Assembly (NCBI GenBank): GCA_025403435.1
Contig: JAJQZP010000453.1
Coordinates: forward strand, 176,707 to 240,706
Origin: Artocarpus heterophyllus
Taxonomy: Eukaryota; Streptophyta; Magnoliopsida; Rosales; Moraceae
Direction: 5' to 3'
Length of the DNA stretch: 64,000 bases
A program made the position numbers and the translations under genes. The notes beneath the pieces are model-generated. The model did not search any database. It was not told the origin of the DNA and saw nothing but the letters and a program-made list of their open reading frames with translations. Of the stretch, positions 22,900 through 36,080 are shown in pieces (position 1 is the stretch's first letter; each line of letters starts with the position of its first letter).

Positions 22900-25800
22900 A
22901 TGGGCTGGAGGAATGCAATAGAGGAAGCTCGGAATTGGAAACCAGTGTTTGTGGCAATCTACGGCAGCGTCGTAATTGGGATTCTCGTCTCCTCTTTCTA
23001 CGTCTTCTCCGCCATTTACTCTTCTTCTCCCAATTCTTCTTCCTCTTCTCTCTTTGGTGGTCTGTATCATTCCTCTTCTGTCTCTCTGTTTATGCATTCA
23101 ATTTCTCATCTTCTTGCTTTTTTTGCGCTCAATTTATGCAGATGAAGCAGCAGCAGCATCAGCCCCATCGAATTTTTCAGAACCAACAGCGAGAGTTAAT
23201 ACAGTTAAAGCAGCAGTTGCGACTCCAATGGCGGAGTCTCAAACTCCGAGCTCAGGAGGGGTCAGGCCTATTTGGGAAGCGCCGCCTCGGACTAAAAAAA
23301 TGCCGCCTTTGAAGAGTTTTAGATTGACAAAGGAACTGGTTCAGCGAAGGGTCAAAGATAACGTCATCATAATCACCTTTGGGAACTTTGCATTCATGGA
23401 CTTTATTCTCACCTGGGTTAAGCATTTGACAGATCTTCACCTTTCTAACATTCTTGTTGGTAAGTAATTTATAAAAAAAACAAAAAAAAAAGGTCTTTTT
23501 GTGTGTAGTAGTTGATTGTTTATTATGTGTTTATGGTTGAGGTGCAATGGACACGAAACTATTAGAGGCATTGTATTGGAAAGGGATTCCTGTGTTTGAC
23601 ATGGGGAGCCATATGAGCACAATAGATGTTGGATGGGGATCACCAACATTTCACAAGATGGGCAGAGAGAAAGTTATTTTGATTGACTCCATCCTTCCTT
23701 ATGGTTTTGAGTTGTTGATGTGTGATACAGACATGGTTTGGTTAAAGGTACAACTTTTTTTTTTTTGGGGTTTGAAATTTTGTTTTTGTATCTTTTGATA
23801 TGAGTAGATTCTAATTTATTTTATGGCAAAGCTTTCTGGGTTTCTTTGTTTGTTTGTTTTTGGCTCTGTTTCTTCTGTTATTCATTTCAAGTTATCTGCT
23901 TTGTTTGTCAAACAGAATCCACTTCCTTATCTTGCTCGATATCCGGGAGCGGATGTCTTGACTTCCAGTGATAGTGTTGTGCCAACAGTTGTTGATGACA
24001 GTCTGGATATTTGGCAACAAGGTGAAGCTTTGGGAAAAAAAAATTTAAAAATCATTTTTCCTTCAGTAACTATACGTTTTTCTGTCAAATGTTAGACGAC
24101 TGAATGCTTTGTTACAAAAGAATAGGCCATCAGTTCAAAGGGAAAATTTTTATAGCCGCAAATGGTACTGACATCGAAACTTCTAGAAGTAAGCTACTTA
24201 CATTGGATTTCATGATTTCTGTGACTACAAAGTTTTTTTTGGAGAAAAAGCTAAGTAGTTACCAGAGCGCCTTTTGCTACAGAATCTGTAGAAAGTGAAC
24301 GTATCTATACATCCGTACTTTGCTCTTAGATTGAGGATTAGTGGTTAGTGAGTGTCCGTTATTTAAATTCTCTGCTGGAATATAAGACTAATGACACGGA
24401 TCATAAGCTCGCACCCTTGCCAGACAGTTTATTCCATTTCAACTTAGACATTATGATTCCGATAATAAATGGTCGTTGTCCTTATGTTCCTTTGCAGTGC
24501 TCTCTCCGGATCACTTAATTTTACTCTTGAAAAATACCATACTCAAGGCTTTAATTGACTCAATATTAATGTATATCTTGTTTTCCCTGTACAGTAGGTG
24601 CTGCCTACAACATAGGAATTTTCCATTGGCGGCCAACAGATGCTGCAAAGAAATTGGCGAAGGAATGGAAAGAAATACTTCTGGCGGACGAAAAGATTTG
24701 GGATCAGAATGGTTTTAATGAACTTGTCCGCAGGCAGTTAGGACCATCAGTTGATAAGGAAAGCGGACTTGTGTATGCTTATGATGGAAATCTTAAGATT
24801 GGAGTTTTACCAGCAAGCATATTCTGTAGTGGGCATACATATTTTGTCCAGGTAGGACATGTATCTCTTTGCTCGCCTTGTTTGGACAGTGTATCCTCGT
24901 TGATCACTCCATGGATTCTACACTTCTAATTCCTTTTCTTTATTATATAATTTTCCAATTACTCTTGTGCCATAAAGCTTAAAATTCCCCCTTGACACGG
25001 TTAATATAGTATCATAAACTGTATTTAATGTTCTCCTGCTTCATAAGCTGTAATGCTGATGTGGCAGGCCATGTATCAGCAACTCAAATTGAAGCCCTAT
25101 GCTGTGCACACAACATTTCAGTATGCAGGCACGGAGGGAAAGCGTCATAGACTGCGGGAAGGCATGGTCTTCTATGATCCACCAGAGTATTATGATGCAC
25201 CAGGTACAACTAGGCCATGTCTTTTGTCTGTATTAGGATGCATTTGTTTTTTCAGTTGCTTGCTCTGTACACTAGTCTTTGACGGTTTTGTAGTTGCAGA
25301 TCCCTTTACTTATCCATTATTCTTGCCCATAATATCTTATTATCTTCATCTGTGTCTGGTAAGAAGTTACATAAATGACAAGATGCATAACCGTTTTGGG
25401 TGTCTTCGACGTTCAGTCACTTTCAATCTATATTTCAAGTATCTAAAATGCCTTCCTACATAATATTTGTTAAGAAGCTTGAGTCTCAGGAAGCCAATTT
25501 ATTCATGTCTCAGAATTAAAAACCTTTACGATATGACAGCTGCAGCTCTAAGTGTTGTTTGACAATGACATTAAATAGATGACACGTTTGTGTGCAAGTT
25601 TCCTTTCCTTTCTTTTCTCTCAGCTGTTTCTACTTCTTTACTTGCTACTTATGGGTACTGGTCATTGTTGGGAACAAAATTAACTAGAACTAATTCATTG
25701 TTTATTTACCATCTATAATAAAATAAATAAATATTGATCTCTATTACCAATCACTCCAGGAGATTTTCCACTTAAGCAGGAAACAACCGAAGTCTAGGTG

Positions 25801-28129
25801 TTAAACATTAAGATTAGGCTTGTAACGATATCAATCCCAGTTGTAGTGAAAAACTAATGCTAAATTAATTCTTTTAAATTTATGCAGGAGGTTTCTTGTC
25901 ATTTAAGCCATATATTCCTAAGAGCTTGTTACTTGATGGGGAGCATAGCGTTGAATCCCATTTTGCTCTTGTTAATTACCAAGTATGCATGTATTAACCT
26001 ACTCCCACTAACTTCTGCATTTTGTTATATGGCCAAGTTACATTCGTTAATATGCATTACAACTTACTCTTTTCAGATAAAACAAATACGGACAGCACTG
26101 GCAATTGCTTCTCTTTTGAATCGCACCCTGGTGAGAAAAATTTATGCGTTGATATTTCTTTTTGTTTACCTTATATTTCATACTAGTTTATATTAAAGCA
26201 AAGAATTTGCTGGAGTTAAACGTAATCCATTTCACTATTTCCACAACCATCGACATTTTTCCATTGTTTTTGCGGGTGTCATCATCAAGTTCGTCTAGAA
26301 TGTTTAGTGTCTGTTACAGGTAAGGATTGTTTTTTTTTTAGAGTGTCTTTAAATGAGCCAGGGTTGTTTAAGCACAAGCCAAAATGAAGTCTGTCTGTGC
26401 TTATGTTGCTAATTTAACAAGCATAGTTTTTTAGCCAATGCCTGGTCCTCGTCCCAAGGCAGGCTTCAAACTGAGATTGGGAAAAGTAAAATGAATTTGG
26501 TGGTGTAGAAGAATTCGAGTTAGGTGTTTTTGTTCAATATTTGGACATGTGATATTGAACCCAACAATATCAACTTAGTCCCTATTGTAGGGACCTAACT
26601 AGGGATGCAATAAAATGAATAACCTGAAAAGCAACAGAAACACCGTGTATGGGAAATAATTGAACGCAATACTGGTTTGAGCAATTCACTTTCACCATAT
26701 AGAATCAAAATATAATTTCCATGCTTCTGTTTTAAATTTTCTTAGAAATGGCCAAGTGTGTCGTCTAAATTGCTTATCTGCTTGAACTTGAGCCCGTTTG
26801 GGAACATAGTTCGAGCTAAGAGTTTGAACCTAAAACACTAGCAATTCAAATTTTATAAGAGAAAACACTGTAGTAAAGTTGGTTTGAACCAAAATGAGCT
26901 CTGCACGTATATCATTAGGCTAAGACATGCATGTTTGTCTGGTTTGATTTTTGTTTTTAAATTTTGGATATCATTTTTTTTTTTTTGCGCATTGACCTTT
27001 AACATTCTCTGTTGTATTGTTTAGATGTCAATGAATGTATTTTGATAGTCTTTCAGTGTTTGAATTTTAGGTCATGCCTCCATTATGGTGTAGGTTGGAT
27101 CGGCTTTGGTTTCCACACCCTGGAGTTCTGGAGGGGTCTATGACTAGACAACCGTTTCTTTGCCCTCTGGACCATGTGTTCGAGGTAGTTACTGTTTGTT
27201 CAAGTAAAAAAATACACTCTTCACAAGGCTTTCTTTACTAGAGTGTTGGCATTTTCAGATCAAAATGCAATTAGAGCATTTGCTCTTCTTAAATCAACCA
27301 ATTCATATAATTACTGCATGTAAAATTGATTTCAACTTATACTACGCACTGCAGGTAAATATGATGCTCAAAGAACTGCCTGAGGAGGAATACGGTCCTG
27401 GGATCAACATTAGAGAATACTCTTTCTTTGACAATGCATTAATGCCCCAACAGGTTTAACATTCATGATAATCTAGTTCTAGCATCGTGTTTTCTTTCAT
27501 TTCTCTCTCTTTCCTTAACGCAGATGCCTTGTCCTTCTTCTGAATGTTTTTATAGGTGAAAGATTCATGGCTAGAGGTTCATCTTTGTGAAGAAGGAGCC
27601 CAAGATTGTCATGCATCAAATGACACGAGTCCACCAGGTGTGCTCAGATTTCCAAAGCGTAGCAGCGAAGAAATGGTACTCGATTCTTACACACAACTTG
27701 CGTTTCCTGTGCATACTCGAACTAAGATGTTCATCTCCCTATAAACTGAACAAAAATTTTCCACTTTCATATACAGTTGAAGACGATATTCTCGTCCTTC
27801 AAGGATGTCAAAGTTCTTCAATTCTCTTCAATGCAAGATGCATTTATACGTTTCATGGACAATGTAAGTTTTCCACAATCTGTTTTTCCACTAGCATCTA
27901 ATTCTTCATTTTTATCTCGTCTTGTGCTATATATACCAAGTCTTCTAAATGATGGTGTCAGACAAGGGAAGAGAAATTCAGGAGACGCGTGAAGCGATAT
28001 GTCGGTATATGGTGTTGTGTGATGGATCACTCACCAGGTCACATATATTATGACATGTATTGGGATGAAAAACCAGGTTGGAAGCCCATCCCACCTCAGA
28101 AACCCGAGGATGATCACCCACCTTTGTGA
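22900..28129 (+). CDS. XEG113: Extensin arabinosyltransferase XEG113 (GT77), 13 exons
   Basis: Golgi type II membrane glycosyltransferase. Arabidopsis XEG113 adds arabinose to hydroxyproline-linked arabinosides on extensins (family knowledge). Exons: 22900-23056 (or 23059), 23142-23459, 23542-23747, 23916-24021, 24595-24851, 25068-25203, 25888-25982, 26077-26130, 27071-27184, 27355-27453, 27556-27675, 27777-27863, 27962-28129. All junctions are GT-AG and phases agree, giving about 638 residues, close to my recollection of the Arabidopsis protein (about 644). Residues 16-41 form one membrane anchor, followed by a low-complexity stem. The GT77 core starts near residue 120 (DNVIIITFGNFAFMDF), and the DXD motif is CDTDMVW at about 219-225. 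The end is rich in Pro (KPIPPQKPEDDHPPL). No stop or frameshift was seen. Exon 1 has two possible donors three bases apart, differing by one Gly. Confidence 0.95.
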
Positions 28130-28842
28130 GTTTTTCAGCTCCCACATTGTCAAGAATCCATCCATACTCCATACTAGAGCAGATGCACTGGGAGAAATAT
28201 CCCTTGAAAGGTTCTTTTAAGACGAGGAGGGTCCATACATCTTTGTACATGGAAAAGAATGTATCCCTAATTGAGGATCTAACTTAATAGAGAACGAGGC
28301 AAAGAATTCCTTGTGTAACATTATTATTTTTTTAAACCCTCTTTGGTATCAACTTTTTGAAAGCTCAAATAAAATGGGATGGAAGATGCGGATTTTAGGG
28401 TCAGGTACTTCGTCTTCATTGTTTCTTCCTACCTTCAATTTATTAATTGGCCTCGCATTTTTTTTTTTTACAATGCTAGCTACACATTCAAGGTCATTAC
28501 CTCGTCTTCATTGTTCTCAGGAAATGACATTACATTGAAGTATTAGCAAATTCTCATTTGTCAACTGCAGATATTACATCTTTAAGAGTGAGATACTAGG
28601 AAATTTTTTTGGGGGGTTTAATAGAACCTTTTTATTCACTTTTTTCCAGCATTTTATAAGTATTCAAATTTGTTCCTTTCTGTTTTCTGCATAGTTAAAT
28701 GGACTTTTAGCTGTGCGGTACAAATTTATCTGTGTAAACAAACCAAGAGTGACACATCTTTCATGGACAGGATAGCACACAAAAAGCAAGAGATTTTGCT
28801 AACATAGCCAGGTTTAAATCTATCACAATCTCCGTTGTGGCT
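28130..28842 (+). other. XEG113 3' UTR and downstream flank
   Basis: No coding sequence is seen between the XEG113 stop and the poly-T that ends the inverted LINE. The presumed 3' UTR lies in the first few hundred bases; I cannot place the polyadenylation site. The last 20 bases (28823-28842) resemble 41622-41641 and may be the LINE target duplication. Confidence 0.55.
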
Positions 28843-28898
28843 TTTTTTTTTCCCCTCTTTTTGGCTAGTGAAAATTCTTGGATTTTATTAATCCGCAA

Positions 28899-31080
28899 TT
28901 AACAGTTAGCTGCCACAAGGGGGCAGCTTCCCTCAAAGTCAAAATAGCCATGGGCAAAATGAGAAAACGCCCATTTAGCTAATGCATGAGCATTAGTATT
29001 ACTGTTTCTAGGAATCCAAAGAGATTCGCATTAGAAAACAAGCCGGGTAAATAAGAAATATTAAAAAAAGTTGGGATAGCCTGCCAGTCAACAAGAGGAG
29101 ATGCCAAAGTTATGGCCTGAATTGCCACTTTGGAGTCGCTCTTCACTGCGGAGGTGAGCCAACCCTGATCGGATGGACACCTCAAGGCTAACTGGATTGC
29201 CAGAAGTTCAGCCTCTAGAGCTGAACGTGAATGAGTCTTCTCAGAGCAGATCCACAGAACCCTCCCACTCTCATCTCTAGCCACACGTCCTAAACCAGCA
29301 ATTCCGTCCTTAAAAGCCGCGTCTACATTTAATCTCTTGTAATCTCCAGCTGGAGAAACATTACTTGCACCAGAGTCCAATAACCCGGTATTAGAGTCTC
29401 TCTTCTGTAGCTCTCGAAAAATCTTCTGCAGCAACCAAAATTGTATCTATTAGCCTCATCGGATTTGAAGTTGAAAATTTGTGCAGTCCGTTGTTTCTAG
29501 CCTTCCAAAGTATGTCAATGATGCAAGCCGCTCAAATGATATTAACATCCTCTCTTTTTAGACACCACTCAATTAATTATCATTGGGGTAGTTCGACAGC
29601 CCCATAAGGCACTGAACCATACTGTCCTCGCCAGGTCACATTCCCAAAGAACATGGATCACTGATTGATGAGGGTGACCACACTGATTGCAAATTGCTTG
29701 GATATTAGGGAACACTTGTTTCAGACGGTCTGAGGTAGGTAGAATGTTGTAAGCCACTCTAGACAGCAACAGTTTAAGCCTAAAATGCAGTTTTGAGTTC
29801 CACAGTTTAGGTCAAATTGTTGAAGTGTCCGAAAAGTGATGTCTTTGATCGAACTAGTAGGCACTCTCGACGGCAAAGCGGCTAGACTTTGAAGCTTTCC
29901 AGATGAATTTGTCCTCCATTGGAAAAGGCAGGGGTCGAATAGTGCTCAATTCTGCCCCTATCTCCCTTGCAAAGATCATGTTGAGAAGATGAACGTCCCA
30001 TTGTCTAGTACCTACAACAAAAAAATTAGAAACTTTTTCAATGTTAGTAGAAAGAGAGTCCCTTGGATTGAAGGTAATGCTTTCCCCAAGTGTCTCCATC
30101 CAAGGGACCCAAAGGCTATTCCAAATTGAAGCAGAGAGACCATCTTCGATAAGATAGCAAGACCCTCTCCAAATAAGATCATTTGTACTCCAAATTCCCC
30201 TCCAAGCGCAAGAGGAATTACTCCGCATGCTACTCCTCCAAAGGAAATTCCCCTCGCAGTATATGTTTCTCAAAGCTTCTACCCACCAAGCTCTATCTCC
30301 AGATGTAATCTTCCACCACAACTTTGCAAGTAACGCCACATTGAAGTCCTGACAACGTGTTAACCCTAGGCCTCCATTTCTCTCCAATAGGCAAATCGAA
30401 TCCCATGACTTCGAGGCAAAACACCTTGATTGAGATATATCACCTTTCCACCAGAATTTTCTGCATAAGCTATCAATTCCACTATTCACCACCGCTGGAA
30501 CTCAATAGGTAGAGAAAGCATAAGAGGGTATCAACTGTAAAACCGATTGGATAAGAGTTGTTCGCCTAGCCTGGGATAGGAGTTTATTCTCCAGCCTTCT
30601 AATCGAAGCATGACCTTGTGTTTTAAGAACTCAAAGTCCTTGCAATGATTCTTTGATTGAAATAGCGGGTTCCCAAGGTATCTTTCATCACGACGAACCT
30701 CTTCCATGGAAAGAATTCTGCATACCTTCCTTCTCATAGTCTCCGGTATCCTAGACTTTCCATAGTTAATCCGTTGGCCAGACCATCTCGAGCAAAATTT
30801 AAAAGCTTGTGCCCCCTGCTCCGTAACCCAACCAAATAATATTGTCATCGGCAAACATGAGATGGGTAAGAGGCAGTACATTTTTTGCAATACTAATACC
30901 AGCCAAAGATCCCTTACATTCCTCCTAACTGCGATAAGATAAGGGGATAGAGGATCCCTTTGTCGATAAGGGGGTAGAGAATCCCCTTGTCTTAATCCTG
31001 AATTGGGTCTAAATGGCGGAAGAAGGCTTCCATTGAGGAAAATGGAAAAAGAGACCGATGGACACATGCTCTAATTACAT
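28899..31080 (-). pseudogene. LINE ORF2, C-terminal half: RT palm, zf-RVT, RNase H
   Basis: Reading down the minus strand from 31080: SVSFSIFLNGSLLPPF and GLRQGD (RT), then the catalytic FADD near 30843, YLGNPLFQSK, a long open part (30492-29854) with FWWKGDISQSRCFASKSWD, zf-RVT (CNQCGHPHQSVIHVLWEC near 29650) and an RNase H domain (NVDAAFKDGIAGLGR near 29310, then NTNAHALAKWAF near 28970) ending in TAA at 28899. Frameshifts occur near 30840, 30500, 29800 and 29000. A 27-bp near-duplication at 30938-30991 repeats the DPLSPY block. The N-terminal part continues at 36081-36315 beyond the copia insert. Confidence 0.88.
31076..31080. repeat. Probable target duplication TACAT/TACAC, left copy
   Basis: TACAT precedes the second copia element and TACAC (36081-36085) follows it. 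Four of five bases match, and LINE ORF2 continues across the join. Confidence 0.6.
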
Positions 31081-31344
31081 TGTGGGAAATCAGAATAATT
31101 GTTCCTTGGTTGTTAGGATCTTAGTTAGGATTAGTTAGGATAATTTCCTATGGTTTTCTTTTATTATTTCTAATAATCGATATTGTTAGGATTGTCTAAT
31201 TTAGTTTCCTGTTCTTTAGGGATTCTCTTCTTAAAAGGGAGTTAGTTAGGACTTTGGTTACCTATCTTTGGTTATAAATATGTGTACTCTGAATTGTGTT
31301 GAATAAGAGTGAAAAACACATATTTCTTCTCAAACTTAGTTTTA
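31081..31344 (+). repeat. 5' LTR of copia element 2
   Basis: Starts TGTGGGAAATCAG and ends CTTAGTTTTA directly before the primer-binding site. Its length equals that of the 3' LTR. The end is TA rather than the canonical CA in both LTRs. A TATA-like TTATAAATA lies near 31273. Confidence 0.9.
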
Positions 31345-31357
31345 TGGTATTAGAGCC
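31345..31357 (+). other. Primer-binding site of copia element 2
   Basis: TGGTATTAGAGCC directly follows the LTR. It differs by one base (C to T) from the usual tRNA-iMet complement TGGTATCAGAGCC. Confidence 0.85.
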
Positions 31358-31399
31358 GGTAATCCACTGGTGAAATCCCTTTGTCAAAAAAATTCGGTG

Positions 31400-34300
31400 C
31401 CAACGATGTCATCCACAGTGGAGTCAACCAATTTTGTCAAACACTTGATTACCCATTGTTTCTAACCAGTTCGAAAATCCTTCCATTCAAATAACCATAC
31501 ACAAACTCAATGGCAGCAATTTCAAAGAGTGATACCAGTCAGTCCAGTTGGTGATCAAAAGCAGAGGAAAGGTAGGTTACCTGACAGGAACAATAGCAGC
31601 GCCAGAACTGGGTGCAGCCAATTATGGTGTGTGGGAGGCAGAGAACTCAACCGTGATGGCATGGCTGATTAATTCGATGGAGCCAAAAATTGGATGCCTA
31701 TATCTGCTCTATCAAATGGCGAAGGAGATCTAGGAGGCAGTGAAGGAAATGTATTCTGATGTTGAAAACATCTCACAGAGCTTTGAGATTCGATCTTACC
31801 ATTCTCGATACTCGACAAGTCACATCTACAGTCACCGAGTACTTTAATACTCTCTCAAAATTGTGGCAGGAAATAGATTTGTTCTATAAGGTGATTTGGA
31901 GGTGCCCTAATGATGGACTATTGTACAGCAAAATGTTGGAGAAGGACACGATCTTCGATTTTTTGCAAGGATTGAATCATGAACTTGATGAAGTTAGAGG
32001 ACAGATTCTCGATATGAAGCCCTTACCTACACTCAAAAAAGTCTTTGCAGAGGTTTGACGCGAGGAAACGAGAAGAAAAGTGATGTCTTCCCCTTCAAAA
32101 AGCACGACAACAGAGGCACTAGGATTAGCTTTGGCTACTCGAAATGAAGGAAGCAGTTTTAGGGCCCAAACCATGAAGGACAAACAACTGTGGTGTGAGC
32201 ATTGTAAGAAGCCATATCATACCAAGGACACATGCTGGGATATCCATGGTAAACCGGCATATTGGAAGCCATGGAATCAGCGGCGGAAGAACGCCTATTC
32301 AGCAGAGACAATAATCACAACCTGCTCTCAACCATTCACAACTGAGAAGATGGAGATTCTACGGAATTTGTTGAATACTCCATCGACTGCTAAGGAAAGC
32401 AATCTCACCTCCTTAGGTTCTAATGCCTTAACAGCTCATAAAGGTACCATGTCTCTATTATCTCACAAATCCACACAATGCTTAGGTTGTGGATGCTGGT
32501 GCATCTGATCATATGTCCAGTTCCAACACAAGGTTTATTAATTATAAAACCTGCAAAGAAAATATCTGTATCACTGTAGTAGATGGCACTAAGTGTAAGG
32601 CAGCAGGAATAGGGGATATAGAAGTTGGCGGTTTGAAGTTGAACTCCGTTCTTCACGTTTTTGAATTAAAGTGCAATTTAATTTCAGTAAGTAAAATAAC
32701 CAAAGATTTGAACTGATCCGTAACATTCTTTCCATCTTATTGTGAATTTCAAGATCTATCATTGAAGAGGACGATTGGGAATACTGAGGAGTAAAATGGC
32801 CTCTATTATCTGTCAAATGTTGAGCTCTCCCCAAAGCCTAAGTTATCTACTATTTTTTCTATTTTTTTCTAATTCTAATGTCAAACTGTGGCACAATAGA
32901 CTAGGTCATCCAAGTTTTCTATATTTGAAACATTTGTATCCTCATTTATTTATTAATAAAGATCCTTTATCCCTTAGTTGTGATCATTGTGTTCTTGCAA
33001 AACAAACCCGTACATCTTATCCTCCTCACACATACAAACCATCAAGACCATTTCACTTAATTCATAGTGATGTGTGGGGTCTTACGCGTGTGCCAAATTT
33101 AACAAGGGAACGATGGTTTGTCACCTTTATTGATGACCACACTAGAGTTTGTGGGGTCTATCTCATGCATGAAAAATTAGAAGTTACAAAAATCTTTAAA
33201 CAATTCCATAAACTCATTGCAAATGTGTTTCAATCTCCAATTCATATTCTTCAAACAGACAATGGTCGGGAGTGTTTTTCTCATGAGTTGAATACCTACC
33301 TAAATGAGTATAAGATACACCATCAAAGTTCATGTACATGTACTCCTCAACAAAATGGAGTTTCAGAGAGGAAAAATCCTCACTTACTTGAGGTTGCAAG
33401 GTCAATCATGTTTTATTGTAATGTTCCTCATTCATTCTGGAAAGATGCTATTCTTACCTTGACATACCTCATTAACCGTCTGCCTTCCAGAGTCCTACAG
33501 TATTGACCCCCTTTAGTGAATTGGTATTAGTTTTAAATCTTCTTGGGTCCCCAACTCTCTTCCACTGTGAGTTTTTGATTGTGTTGTCTTTGTCCATAAT
33601 ACTCAACCAACTCGAGGTAAAGCTTGATCCAAAATCCTTAAAGTGTATTTTCCTTGGCTATTCCTCTAAACAAAAAGGATTCAAATGTTATCATCCTTCC
33701 TCTAAACGGTTTCTAATCTCATCAGATGTCACGTTTTTCGAAGACCAAAATTTCTATTCCCAAGTTAGTCTCTAGGGGGAGAAAGTTTTTCGAAGACCAA
33801 AATTTCTATTCCCAAGTTAGTCTCTAGGGGGAGAAACATACGCAAAGAGACCAACATTGGGATCCCAATGTCACCATACCTCTATTGAATCTCCCAAACA
33901 TTGCATCCAATCCTCCTAAGTCTGGGAGAAATGGTAATCACTTAAGTCAAAGGGGAGAGCTAAACATTGCAAGAGAAAAGCCAACTTTGGTTTACTCAAG
34001 GAGACCACGAGCTCCCATGCATGAACAAGAACCTAAACCAATGGCAGATCCACCTACTACGGACAAGGAAGAAAGGACTAAAACAGGTGTAGCAGAGGCT
34101 GAGATAGGGAAGTAGGAAGATGTGAATGAGGATAGCGACTTGGACCTTCCCATTGCCATAGGAAAAGGAGTTAGACCCTGCACTAGACACCCGAGGTATC
34201 CACTTGGCAATTACCTTACATATTCCAAGTTGTCATAGAACTTCAAAGCCTTTGTCTCTGAAATTAATAAAATTCAAGTTCCTAGAAATGTACATGAAGC

Positions 34301-35809
34301 CTTCCAGGATCCGAATTGGAAAGCTGCTATATTAGAAGAAATGAAGGCTCTAAATGAAAATGACACCTGGGAATTTGTAAAACTCCCAGATGGAAAAAGG
34401 GCTATAGGCAGTAAGTGGATATTCACTGTTAAATGCAAACTAGATGGATCCATGGAAAGGTATAAGGCAAGACTGGTAGCACAGGGATATGCAACATCAA
34501 CTATTAAGAGACATTCGTACCAGTTGCCAAACTCAACTCCATAAGAGTCTTGTTGCCCCTAACTGCAAACCTGGATTGGAAGCTACACCAACTTGATATC
34601 AAGAATGCATTTCTCAATGGTAAGTTGGAAGAAGAAAAGTATATATGAAAGTTCCACATGGTTTTGAGTCACAAGACGATCAACACAACGTGTGTAAACT
34701 GAAAAGGTCTCTATATGGTCTCAAACAATCTCCAAGAGCCTAGTTCACTCGGTTTAGTATGGTGATGAAACAACTCAACTACATACAGGGACAAGCAAAT
34801 CATACTCTATTCGTGAAGAAGAGTAAATCTAGTAAGCTAGCTATTTTGATAGTGTATGTTGATGATATGGTAATCATAGGAGATGATAAGGAGGAAATCA
34901 GGGATCTAAAGGAAAAGCTGCAAGTTAAATTTAGAGTTAAAGATCTCAGGGCTCTTAAATACTTCCTAGGAATGGAGATTGCAAGAAGTAAGCAGGGAAT
35001 CTTTATTTCACAGTGAAAGTATACACTGGACCTCCTTAAGGAGACAGGGAACCTAGGGTGTAAGCTAGCTAGCACTCCTTTAGACAGAAATTGGAAGCAA
35101 CAAGTGTCAAAGGAAGATCCTCTAGTAAATAGGGAGAGCTACCAACAACTAGTGGGAAAACTAATTTACCTATCATTCACGAAATGTGATATTGCCTTTA
35201 ATGTGATCGTTGTAAGTCAATTTATGCATGCTTCCACTAAAAGGCATATGGAAGTTGTTAATCAAATTTTGAGATACCTCAAAGGAAGCCTTGGTAAGGG
35301 TTGTTGTTTCAGAAAACCAAAGCTAGAGAAGTGGTGGGTTTCTTAGATGCGGATTGGGCTGGAGTAGTGGAAGAGGCAGGTCAACCACAGGTTATTGTAC
35401 AAAGGTGTGGGGGAATTTGGTGACTTGGAGAAGCAAGAAGCAATCTGTAGTTGCCTACGGTAGTGTAGAAGCTGAGTATAGAGCCATAGCCCAAGCTACG
35501 TGCAAGCTTATCTGGATACAGAGGCTGATGGAAGATCTAAACATCCTAGTGACCAAGCCTATGAAGTTGTACAGCAACAGCAAATCTACAATTAGTGTGG
35601 TACACAATCCAGTTCAGCATAACAGGATGAAGCATGTGAGGATAAACAGGAACTTCATTAAGACAGAAGTAGAGAATGGAAATATTGATCTGTCATATGT
35701 CCTTGCCGAGTCACAGGAGGCTGATGTTCTTACCAAGGCACTTCAGAAGTCAAGTTTTGAGTCATGTATTTCCAAGCTCGGAATGAGAGACATCTATTCA
35801 CCAGCTTGA
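31400..35809 (+). pseudogene. copia element 2 gag-pol remnant
   Basis: Domains in order with broken frames: gag (31760-32060) and a zinc knuckle CEHCKKPYHTKDTC (32198-32239); protease with DAGASDHMSS at about 32490, where D-S/T-G is usual; GAG-pre-integrase (LWHNRLGHPS, 32886) and integrase core (HSDVWG 33064, FIDDHTRVCGVY 33127, LQTDNGRE 33249, TPQQNGVSER 33343); RT (DTWEFVKLPDGKRAIGSKWI 34363, IVYVDDMVIIG 34850); RNase H (RSTTGYCTKVWGNLVTWRSK 35375, EAEYRAIAQ 35470) ending at 35809. Frame changes occur near 32060, 32500, 32880, 33500, 34540 and 35350. It is not functional. Confidence 0.9.
33733..33836 (+). repeat. Perfect 52-bp tandem duplication in copia element 2
   Basis: 33733-33784 and 33785-33836 are identical, each starting GTTTTTCGAAGACC and ending GGGGGAGAAA. 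The unit includes the end of the integrase-RT linker frame and its TAG. Confidence 0.95.
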
Positions 35810-35816
35810 GGGGGAG

Positions 35817-36080
35817 TGTGGGAAATTAGAATAATTGTTCCTTGGTTGTTAGGATCTTAGTTAGGATTAGTTAGGATAATTTCCTATTTTTTTCTTTTAT
35901 CATTTCCAATTATCGGTATTGTTAGGATTGTCTAATTTAGTTTCCTCTTCTTTAGGGATTTTCTTCTTGAAAGGGAGCTAGTTAGGATTTCGGTTACCTA
36001 TCTTTGGTTATAAATATGTGTACTCTAAATTGTGATGAATACGAGTGAAAAACATGTATTTCTTCTCAAACTTAGTTTTA
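35817..36080 (+). repeat. 3' LTR of copia element 2
   Basis: Starts TGTGGGAAATTAG right after the purine run GAGGGGGAG and ends CTTAGTTTTA. About 18 substitutions and no length change separate it from the 5' LTR. Confidence 0.92.

Larger units (their letters stand above)
31081..36080 (+). mobile_element. Ty1/copia element 2 (264-bp LTRs), nested in the LINE
   Basis: A 5.0-kb element with two 264-bp LTRs (31081-31344 and 35817-36080), a tRNA-iMet-like primer-binding site, and gag-protease-integrase-RT-RNase H in copia order. By hand comparison the LTRs differ at about 18 of 264 sites, so the insertion is not recent. It lies in plus orientation in the minus-strand LINE. Confidence 0.93.

Noticed and set aside
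25204..25887. Open reading through XEG113 introns (e.g. after exon 6).
   Set aside because: The GT-AG junctions join conserved residues in phase (DAP-G-GFLSFKPY), and the intron frame carries no conserved sequence.
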